A stretch of 11,604 nt of DNA from Haloferacaceae archaeon (GTDB lineage Archaea > Halobacteriota > Halobacteria > Halobacteriales > Haloferacaceae), in assembly GCA_018609965.1 (NCBI GenBank), contig JAHENP010000011.1:1-11604 (forward strand). The letters run 5' to 3'. Position 1 is the first letter of the stretch. Every line of letters starts with the position of its first letter. Made by a program: the position numbers and the translations under genes. Positions 6,763-11,604 of this stretch are shown here, one piece after another. Below the pieces are notes generated by a model. It saw only the letters and a list, made by a program, of their open reading frames with translations, ran no database searches and had not been told where the DNA came from.

Positions 6763-7605
6763 ATGAGCGACGAGCGTGGCGGCCCCGAGCTGTTGCGGAG
6801 CAAGCGGGCAGCGACGCGCTACCGGGTGCTCGTCGAGATCGCCCGCCGCCAGCCCGCCGTGAGCCAACGGGAGATCGCCGACACGATCGGGGTCACCGCA
6901 CAGGCCGTCTCGGAACACCTCGGTGATCTCGCGGACTCCGGCTACGTCGACCGTCAGGCCCGCGGCCGCTACGAGGTGACCGTCGAGGGTGTCGACTGGC
7001 TCATCTCCCAGACGGACGCGCTCGAATCCTACGTCGGCCACGTCTCCGCCGACGTGATCGGCGACGTGGAGGTCGACACCGCTGTCGCCGCTGGCCACGT
7101 CGACGAGGGACAGCGTGTCGCCCTCTCGATGACCGACGGGGTGTTGACCGCGACACCGTTGTCTGGCGACGCCGACGGTTCGACGGAGACGAGCGACACC
7201 GACACGTCGAACGGCCCGACGGCGTTGGCAGTGACGGACGCGGCCCCGGAGACGGACGTGGCCGTCGCGGAGTTCGATGGCGCCCTTGACTACGAGTTGG
7301 GGACAGTGACAGTAGTCGAGGTGCCGTCAGTGCAGTCCGGCGGGAGCCGTGCGGCCGACGCAGAGACACTGCGAGCGTGTGCCGCCGACGCGGACCTCGT
7401 CGCCGCCGCCGGGACGGAGGCGCTGACGGCGCTCCGGACCGCGGACGTGGAGCCGGACCAACGGTTCGGGACAGCCACGGCCGTCGAGGAGGCAGCGACG
7501 AAGGGGTTGGACGTGTTGCTCGTCGCGGTCAGCGACTGTGTGTCGACACACACCGACCGCCTACGCGACTCCGCAGCCGGCTACGAGGTCGTCGACGCGC
7601 CCTGA
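6763..7605 (+). CDS. Winged-helix transcriptional regulator (MarR/ArsR-like, conserved in haloarchaea)
   Basis: A 280-residue DNA-binding protein. Residues about 13-80 form a winged helix: RSKRAATRYRVLVEIARRQ as the lead helix, VSQREIADTIGVTAQAVSEHLGDLADSGYVDRQ as the helix-turn-helix, and GRYEVTVEGVDWL as the wing. After a short acidic low-complexity linker (about 144-156) comes a C-terminal domain with a repeating alpha/beta pattern that may sense a ligand, including YELGTVTVVEVPSVQSGGS and AAAGTEALTALR. I recall similar full-length architectures in other haloarchaeal genomes but no characterised function. The gene diverges from the SDR/reductase pair, which makes those genes candidate targets. 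Start chosen from the TATA box spacing and the beginning of homologous-looking sequence. Confidence 0.82.
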   Translation: MSDERGGPELLRSKRAATRYRVLVEIARRQPAVSQREIADTIGVTAQAVSEHLGDLADSGYVDRQARGRYEVTVEGVDWLISQTDALESYVGHVSADVIGDVEVDTAVAAGHVDEGQRVALSMTDGVLTATPLSGDADGSTETSDTDTSNGPTALAVTDAAPETDVAVAEFDGALDYELGTVTVVEVPSVQSGGSRAADAETLRACAADADLVAAAGTEALTALRTADVEPDQRFGTATAVEEAATKGLDVLLVAVSDCVSTHTDRLRDSAAGYEVVDAP

Positions 7606-7633
7606 CACACCCGCGACACGCCCTCAACACAGG

Positions 7634-8443
7634 TCACGTCCCCGGGTGGCGCTCCCGAACCGCCGGCCAGAGGTCGGCGGTGTCAACCGCGGCGAGCGTG
7701 TCGTCGTCGACGACGAGCCGGAGCCGTGGTCGGCCGATGTCGATCGGTTGTTTCTCCGTTCCGAGCAGCCCTGCCTCGACGAGTCGGCTCTTCTGACGCG
7801 AGACGGTGGCTTTGCTCGCGAGTGACACGTCCTCGCTCCACCCGCTGAGATCGTACAACAGCTCCTCGTTGCGCGCGGCGACCACCAGTGCCAACGAGAC
7901 GGCGGCGTCCAACCCGACGATCCGGTCGGCGCCGTCGACGGCCGCCTCGAACTCCGCCGCGGCCGCCTCACTGACCCGGTCGGTCAACCCCGCCAACATC
8001 TCCGCCCGCGGGGGCCGCCGGAAGTCGAACGGCTCGGCGGCCTCGAACTGTTCGTCGTACGCCGTCCGGACGCCGTCGACGAGGCGGGTGGCGTCGGTCG
8101 CGAGCGCGGCGACACCTTCTCCGCCCTCGACGAGCGCGTACGCCTGGTCGGGCGTCGCGAGCACGGTCGTCGGCGCCGGCTCGTCGGTCACCCGCGTCGT
8201 GAGCCGACCGTCGGCCGCCGCCTGCGCCAACGCCGTCGCCGGCCGGAGCCGGTTGCGGATCGTCTTGAGGACGGGTTTCTGTGCTAACACGCGCGTCTCT
8301 GGCAACACCGACGGCTCGTCGACAACGCGGGCGGCGACGGCCGACAACACCGTCGCCGAGGGATCGATCAGGAGACACGGCTCGTCCGTGAGGAGACGCG
8401 CGATCAACTCGCGGTGTTCCCCAGCAAATTCGTTCGACGGCAC
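7634..8443 (-). CDS. TbsP/DUF5821-family transcriptional regulator
   Basis: A 269-residue regulator. The C-terminal region VAARNEELLYDLSGWSEDV, then ASKATVSRQKSRL and GRPRLRL (about 190-252), is a winged helix very close to what I recall for DUF5821, the family of TbsP, a Haloferax volcanii regulator that acts with TrmB on sugar-metabolism genes. The N-terminal half carries the family's LLIDPSATVL and RVLAQKPVLK segments and probably forms a sensor or dimerisation domain. It may be a divergent paralog rather than TbsP itself, so no symbol is assigned. The GTG start at 8443 is supported by a TATA box 26-31 bases upstream. It is convergent with the wHTH regulator, with 28 bases between the stops. 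Confidence 0.82.
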   Translation of the reverse strand: MPSNEFAGEHRELIARLLTDEPCLLIDPSATVLSAVAARVVDEPSVLPETRVLAQKPVLKTIRNRLRPATALAQAAADGRLTTRVTDEPAPTTVLATPDQAYALVEGGEGVAALATDATRLVDGVRTAYDEQFEAAEPFDFRRPPRAEMLAGLTDRVSEAAAAEFEAAVDGADRIVGLDAAVSLALVVAARNEELLYDLSGWSEDVSLASKATVSRQKSRLVEAGLLGTEKQPIDIGRPRLRLVVDDDTLAAVDTADLWPAVRERHPGT

Positions 8444-8464
8444 GTTGTTTGCAGACGAGCCGGC

Positions 8465-8808
8465 TTAGCTATTTGTTTCTGACGGCCAGTCCCGCCCGCC
8501 GAGACGGTCGCCGTCGGAGAGGTCGATCCGAGCGACTGTCCCGTCGTCGACGGACAGCACATTCCTGAAAACGTCGACCACCCACTCCGCGGGCCAGCGT
8601 CTGACCCACTTCCGTGTTTCAACGAGGTCTCGACGGCGCGGTTGCGCATTGTCCGCTCGTCGTCCGGAATCCCCAGTCTGTCGGCGGCGGCCGCGAGCCG
8701 CCAGAGCTGGCCGTGACGCGACACGGACAGTCGGACCGTCGACCCGCCGTGTTCACAGGCGTTCCCGACCGACTCCCAGACGGCACGCGCGAACCCGTCA
8801 GCAACGCT
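8465..8808 (-). pseudogene. Frameshifted remnant of a sensor histidine kinase ATPase domain
   Basis: Read on the minus strand, two frames together reproduce a HATPase_c domain. The first gives FARAVWESVGNACEHGG (N-box, about 8743-8796), then HGQLWRLAAAADRLGIPDDER (G1 region, about 8653-8712) and VETSLKHGSG. At about 8602-8607 the frame shifts, and the second frame continues VRRWPAEWVVDVFRNVLSVD and DGTVARIDL to a TAA at 8465-8467. In functional kinases the G1 box is D-x-G-x-G-I-P and the G2 box is GSGLGLWL; here both are damaged, with Gly replaced by Arg in G1 and the frame break in G2. The N-terminal sensor and dimerisation parts are missing. No start codon is assigned. Probably a decayed haloarchaeal PAS-type kinase. 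Confidence 0.68.
8469..8474 (-). promoter_or_regulatory. TATA box of the TbsP-like gene
   Basis: AAATAG on the minus strand lies 26-31 bases before the GTG at 8443. It falls inside the last codons of the decayed kinase remnant, so this promoter arose in or survived within former coding DNA. Confidence 0.55.
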
Positions 8809-8854
8809 CGTCTCGGCGGTCTCGGGACCAGCCCCTGCCGCCCCAACGCTCGTC

Positions 8855-9235
8855 TCACTCTGTCGGCAACGGTTTGAGCAGCCCGTACCAGAGCCGGTGG
8901 AGAACCGTCCCGACGAACACGCCGAAGGCAGTGTCGACCCCCACCTCGGAGTCGCTCACCGCAGACAGCACGGAAGACGACAACGAACTCCAGACAATCC
9001 CCCGCAGTCGACTCGTCTCCACGCCCGCGAGGTCGTGATCCTCAACCTGGTGGTAGACAATCGACCACGCGACACCACCGGCTACACGCCGACCGTCGAG
9101 TGGCACGTCGCGGCCACGACGGCGTGACTCTCGGTAGACCCATCCCATCCAGACAGCGCCGACGGCACTGAGGACCAACTCAAACACCGCCCAGAGTCGT
9201 CTCCGATTCACGGGTTGTGTTCGTTTATCCGTCAC
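8855..9235 (-). CDS. Small putative membrane protein of unknown function
   Basis: Not recognised. The 126-residue translation has a hydrophobic segment at about 14-33 (LWAVFELVLSAVGAVWMGWV), an Arg-rich cytoplasmic-looking loop, a polar middle and a second hydrophobic segment near 100-120 (FGVFVGTVLHRLWYGLL). Third codon positions are mainly G or C, as in neighbouring genes, and the frame is open from a GTG at 9235 to a TGA at 8855-8857. No clear TATA box precedes it, and the other strand is also open across part of the region, so it may be spurious. It is divergent from the ASST-family gene, and its 3' end abuts the kinase remnant. Confidence 0.5.
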   Translation of the reverse strand: MTDKRTQPVNRRRLWAVFELVLSAVGAVWMGWVYRESRRRGRDVPLDGRRVAGGVAWSIVYHQVEDHDLAGVETSRLRGIVWSSLSSSVLSAVSDSEVGVDTAFGVFVGTVLHRLWYGLLKPLPTE

Positions 9236-9357
9236 TTGGTTCTGTCGTCTATCCCACGGTCTGGGTCGTCACGAGAGTCGGCCGACACGGCTTACACGCC
9301 CGGCCGAACAGACGAACGCTTCTCGCGTCACAGAGAGGAAGACACTTGCCAGTCCCC

Positions 9358-10947
9358 GTGGCAGTCGTGGGTGTGCGTGAAACACGCTCACCCCCGAGAG
9401 AGAGAGACTCGGGGTCTGGCTCGCGTCTGTGGTCCGGGCTCGTCGTTCTCGCGGTGATCTGTGTCGTCGCGTCTGTGGTTGTCGTCCCGACAGCAACCGC
9501 ACAGACAGCCACTGACGGAGCCGAGACGGACACGCCGGTGTGTGCCGGCCACCAGCCGACGACCGCCAACGGTATTACCGTCGTCAGCGTCCAAGGAGCA
9601 CGGTTCGGCGACGACCGCGGGAAAGAGCCCACCAGACTCGTCGCCTTCGGTCCCCGCGGAGAGACACTGTGGACCTTCGACAGCAGCGAGGAACTCGGTG
9701 TCGTCTGGTCGTACGACGTGGACCCGCTCGGCAACGGCAACCTGTTCGTCACCGCGACACGCCGCGGGACGACCCTCCTGTACGAACTCGACACCGAGAC
9801 CGGCGAACCGGTCTCGACGACGGAGTTACCGTACACCGACACTCACGACGCCGACCCGCTGAACCGGACACACGTCGTGATCGCCAACATGCGAAACTAC
9901 GACGCCGACACCGAGACGAACAACGACCGGATCGTCGTCTACGACACAGAAGACGAGGAGGTCGACTGGACGTGGTCGTTCGACGACCACTACGACCGTG
10001 ACGTGGGCGGCGACTACACGGACGACTGGACCCACGTCAACGACGTCGACCGGGTCGGCGACGACTTCCTGTTGTCGCCGCGGAACTTCGATCAGGTGGT
10101 GCTCGTCGACCGCGAGACCGGCGAGATCGAGCGCACGCTCGGACGCGACGACGACTACGACACGCTCTACGAGCAACACAACCCGGACGCGCTGACCAGC
10201 GACGACGGGACGACGACGTTTCTGGTCGCCGACTCCGAGAACGACCGGATCGTCGAGTACGAACACGCAGACGGCGAGTGGGACCGCACCTGGCGGCTGG
10301 GGTCACAGACCAGCTTCGACTGGCCGCGCGACGCCGACCGGCTCCGTAACGGCCACACGCTCGTCGGCGACTCCAAACACAACCGGGTCGTCGAGGTGAC
10401 ACCCCGTGGTGAGGTGGTGTGGGAGGTGTACGCGCCGTGGCTGGTGTACGACGTGGAGCGCGTGCCGGTCGGCGGGTTCGCGGGTGACGCGTACGCGGAT
10501 CTGGGCGGTTCGCGTGGCCCGACGACGACCGACCTGCGGGCGAGTGGGTCGTACGATCTCTCTGGTCCCGGTGCTGCGCCACCCGCCGAGTCGGAGCTGA
10601 CCGCCTGTGCCGACGCGCTCGACAACCACACGGGCGGGTTCGGGACTGTCGACCTCGGCGGGACGGCGACACCCACGCCGGCCGACACGAACGCGACACG
10701 GACTGCGACCGGCGACGCGACTGCGGACGGCAACGCGACCGCGACCGGCGACCCGACGACCACACAGGCCGACCGGACGGACACGGCGACGCCGTTCCCG
10801 GGCACCGAGGCGACACCGGTGCCGGGCACTGTGGCGACACCGGTGCCGACGACGGAGCCGTCCAGCGGTGTCGTCACGCCCGGGCTGGGGGTCGGTGCGG
10901 TCGTTCTTGCAGTGTTGTTGTTCGTCGGGCTCCAACGGCGGGAGTGA
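9358..10947 (+). CDS. Secreted beta-propeller protein of the arylsulfotransferase (ASST) family with a CTERM-like anchor
   Basis: About 529 residues. An N-terminal signal or anchor segment (residues 26-44) ends PTATAQT with a plausible cleavage after Ala48. The bulk of the protein repeats propeller-blade motifs resembling the arylsulfotransferase (ASST) family, for example LGNGNLFVTA, LYELDTETGE, VLVDRETGEIERTLG, DRIVEYEHADGEW, RNGHTLVGDSKHNRVVEV and GEVVWEV. Conserved-looking histidines occur in DDWTHVNDVD and YEQHNPDAL. A Thr/Ala/Pro-rich linker of about 70 residues with N-x-T sequons precedes TPGLGVGAVVLAVLLFVGLQRRE, a PGF-CTERM-like archaeosortase signal. The protein is therefore probably exported and anchored at the S-layer. 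Sulfotransferase activity is unproven for haloarchaeal members. The GTG at 9358 is preferred; GTGs at 9367 and 9373 are alternatives, and the frame is open back to 9217. Confidence 0.8.
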   Translation: MAVVGVRETRSPPRERDSGSGSRLWSGLVVLAVICVVASVVVVPTATAQTATDGAETDTPVCAGHQPTTANGITVVSVQGARFGDDRGKEPTRLVAFGPRGETLWTFDSSEELGVVWSYDVDPLGNGNLFVTATRRGTTLLYELDTETGEPVSTTELPYTDTHDADPLNRTHVVIANMRNYDADTETNNDRIVVYDTEDEEVDWTWSFDDHYDRDVGGDYTDDWTHVNDVDRVGDDFLLSPRNFDQVVLVDRETGEIERTLGRDDDYDTLYEQHNPDALTSDDGTTTFLVADSENDRIVEYEHADGEWDRTWRLGSQTSFDWPRDADRLRNGHTLVGDSKHNRVVEVTPRGEVVWEVYAPWLVYDVERVPVGGFAGDAYADLGGSRGPTTTDLRASGSYDLSGPGAAPPAESELTACADALDNHTGGFGTVDLGGTATPTPADTNATRTATGDATADGNATATGDPTTTQADRTDTATPFPGTEATPVPGTVATPVPTTEPSSGVVTPGLGVGAVVLAVLLFVGLQRRE

Positions 10948-11038
10948 CTCACCGTTCGGTGTCCCCGATTCACAGTTGCCTTTCGACGCTCGTCTCTGCA
11001 GCCTACCACATCTCTAATGGTGTTACTTTCCAAAGAAC

Positions 11039-11047
11039 TTATTATAT
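11039..11047 (+). promoter_or_regulatory. Strong TATA box of the secreted-peptide gene
   Basis: TTATTATAT stands out in GC-rich DNA. Its centre (11043) is 28 bases before the ATG at 11071 and 22 bases before the ATG at 11065, so it favours 11071 as the start of a leaderless message. Confidence 0.65.
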
Positions 11048-11070
11048 GTCCGTGTCACTAACCCATGTCC

Positions 11071-11235
11071 ATGTCTGTCAAGGACGCGCTGTTGACGCTT
11101 GCATCGAAGCCGAAGGCAACCCGCGTGCTACTGCTGCTGGGGATGGTGGCACTGTTCAGTCTCGCAGCAGATCCTGTTGCTGCTGATGCCCCCTGTCGGG
11201 AGCCTGGAAATCCGGCTAAACTCTGTCCGAACTGA
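11071..11235 (+). CDS. Very small secreted two-cysteine peptide precursor
   Basis: Not recognised. A 54-residue translation, MSVKDALLTLASKPKATRV and onward: a basic N region (Lys4, Lys13, Lys15, Arg18), a hydrophobic core at 19-33 (VLLLLGMVALFSLAA) and a likely signal-peptidase site after VAA (36-38). The remaining mature peptide is only 16 residues, DAPCREPGNPAKLCPN, with two cysteines nine residues apart that could form a disulfide outside the cell. There is no twin-arginine motif. The gene has its own strong TATA box, and a hairpin plus T-run lies 53 bases after the stop. An in-frame ATG at 11065 is an alternative start. Codon use (GCT, GTT, CTA) is less GC-rich than in the neighbours. A bacteriocin-like or signalling peptide is a guess; a degraded longer protein is also possible. 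Confidence 0.6.
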   Translation: MSVKDALLTLASKPKATRVLLLLGMVALFSLAADPVAADAPCREPGNPAKLCPN

Positions 11236-11287
11236 TGCGTTCCGACCGGCTTTAGTCGACGGGTCGGCGGTCGACACGGGTCACCTG

Positions 11288-11307
11288 ACTCTGCGGTGAG
11301 AGTTTTT
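11288..11307 (+). terminator. Hairpin with T-run ending the peptide transcript
   Basis: ACTCT (11288-11292) and AGAGT (11299-11303) form a 5-bp stem around a 6-base loop, and the T ending the stem begins a run of five T (11303-11307). It lies 53 bases after the peptide stop codon. A second inverted repeat, CCGACC/GGTCGG (11242-11267), lies between the stop and this site. Confidence 0.5.
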
Positions 11308-11448
11308 GCAGCCGGAACCGGACGATCTGCCGGCTACTCGACTCGTGCGACTCGTTGGTATCGAACCGGCGCAACATGTGTAGACAGATTACATCGGGCC
11401 GTGGCAGCACACTCCAGTAGAGAAGTTACAGCAGTGACAAGGAGAAAG

Positions 11449-11480
11449 CCCACCCCTTTAGGCGTGGGATGAATCCGACA
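11449..11480 (+). mobile_element. IS200/IS605 (IS1341-type) right-end / omega-RNA scaffold-like remnant
   Basis: The hairpin CCCACCCC-TTTA-GGCGTGGG (11449-11468) has eight stem positions with one C-C mismatch, preceded by AAAG and followed by ATGAATCCGACA. It closely resembles the hairpin I know from the 3' end of haloarchaeal tnpB genes, where AAGCCC...TTTAGG...GGG forms the end of the element and of the guide (omega) RNA. No intact tnpA or tnpB is present to its left within the window, so this is an orphan end, a MITE-like derivative or the scar of a decayed copy. The identification is from memory of the motif. Confidence 0.5.
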
Positions 11481-11540
11481 ACGCGAAAACACATCCCCGT
11501 TTCTGCTAACAGAGCCTTTATGCCAATTGAGTCCGTGTAC

Positions 11541-11604
11541 ATGACTGGACTGAGGCGGTTCAGCCGCCCAACGAAACGGATAATATCAGATTCAGCCCAG
11601 GCTA
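11541..11604 (+). CDS. Possible start of a gene running off the right edge
   Basis: An ATG at 11541 opens a frame to the window end, MTGLRRFSRPTKRIISDSAQ and one more residue. TTTATG at 11517-11522 lies 19-24 bases upstream and could be a slightly close TATA box. The translation is basic, unlike typical acidic haloarchaeal proteins, and 21 codons are too few to identify. It could equally be non-coding flank of the transposon remnant. Confidence 0.25.
   Translation, partial: MTGLRRFSRPTKRIISDSAQA
11554..11568. repeat. Short GC hairpin near the right edge
   Basis: GGCGG-TTCAG-CCGCC is a perfect 5-bp inverted repeat with a 5-base loop. It falls within the possible edge gene and 86 bases after the transposon-end hairpin. 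It might belong to the same mobile remnant; no function is assigned. Confidence 0.3.

Larger units (their letters stand above)
11236..11540. other. Gene-poor stretch with repeat and transposon-end structure
   Basis: No intact gene is seen in these 305 bases. The segment holds, in order, an inverted repeat (11242-11267) overlapping two GTCGAC sites, the peptide-gene terminator, and a featureless piece of about 90 bases. At about 11390-11438 one frame reads GPWQHTPVEKLQQ and then stop; its TPVE is reminiscent of C-terminal tails of haloarchaeal TnpB proteins, but this is too short to be certain. The IS605-type right-end hairpin follows. Confidence 0.45.

Noticed and set aside
8404..8724. 106-residue minus-strand frame as an intact gene
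   Set aside because: Only its N-terminal half resembles a protein (HATPase); beyond the frameshift near 8605 it reads out-of-frame sequence and overlaps the TbsP-like gene start, so it was treated as part of a pseudogene.
9217..9357. Longer N terminus for the ASST-family protein
   Set aside because: The additional residues are not signal-like and lie in the intergenic region; GTGs at 9358-9373 put a basic segment directly before the hydrophobic core.
10950..10961. CACCGTTCGGTG dyad just after the ASST-family stop as a terminator
   Set aside because: The stem would be only four pairs around a four-base loop with no T-run, so it is not supportable beyond chance.
10167..11033. Long minus-strand frames antisense to the ASST-family gene
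   Set aside because: High-GC coding DNA opens antisense frames routinely; these are Ser/Arg/Val-rich with no domain, while the plus strand encodes clear propeller repeats.
1..11604. CRISPR array, tRNA or rRNA genes
   Set aside because: No regularly spaced direct repeats, cloverleaf-type sequence or rRNA signature was found on either strand by eye.

Overview
This window looks like chromosomal DNA of a haloarchaeon (class Halobacteria). The base composition is very GC-rich, the inferred proteins are strongly acidic, and GTG starts are common. Several genes have TTAAA or AAATAG-type TATA boxes about 22-31 bases before the start codon, as expected for leaderless archaeal transcripts. Many products belong to families I know best from haloarchaea: a DUF5821/TbsP-type regulator, a CbiM beginning MAHIH, and a Thr-rich secreted ASST protein with a CTERM-like tail. 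I cannot assign a genus.

Layout: 126-2788 (minus strand) is a tightly coupled ECF-type cobalt/nickel importer operon, cbiM, a small two-TM CbiN-like gene, cbiQ and cbiO, with one promoter before cbiM. At 2956-3677 (minus) lies an overlapping two-gene cassette: a winged-helix protein followed by a PemK/MazF-like protein, resembling a toxin-antitoxin module. At 3861-6624 (minus) come a LOG-like TIGR00725 protein, a saccharopine-dehydrogenase-like (trans-acting enoyl reductase type) oxidoreductase and an HSDL2-like short-chain dehydrogenase. A winged-helix regulator at 6763-7605 (plus) is divergent from the dehydrogenase and converges on a TbsP/DUF5821-type regulator at 7634-8443 (minus).

From 8465 onward the region looks accessory. 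It holds a frameshifted remnant of a histidine-kinase ATPase domain (8465-8808), a small putative membrane protein (8855-9235, minus), and a secreted, probably surface-anchored beta-propeller protein of the ASST family (9358-10947, plus). Downstream is a very small secreted-peptide gene (11071-11235) with its own TATA box and a hairpin/T-run terminator. Near the right edge is a hairpin resembling the right end (omega-RNA scaffold) of an IS200/IS605 (IS1341-type) TnpB element, with no intact tnpB beside it. DNA after about 10.95 kb is visibly richer in A+T than the rest, which fits a mobile or horizontally acquired segment.

The most interesting points are the tiny two-cysteine secreted peptide, the orphan TnpB-type right end, the wHTH-MazF cassette, the decayed kinase, and the departures from family norms in the metal transporter (N-terminal MAH in CbiM, no PDGLE motif in the small subunit). 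All family assignments were made by reading the sequence; no database search was run.
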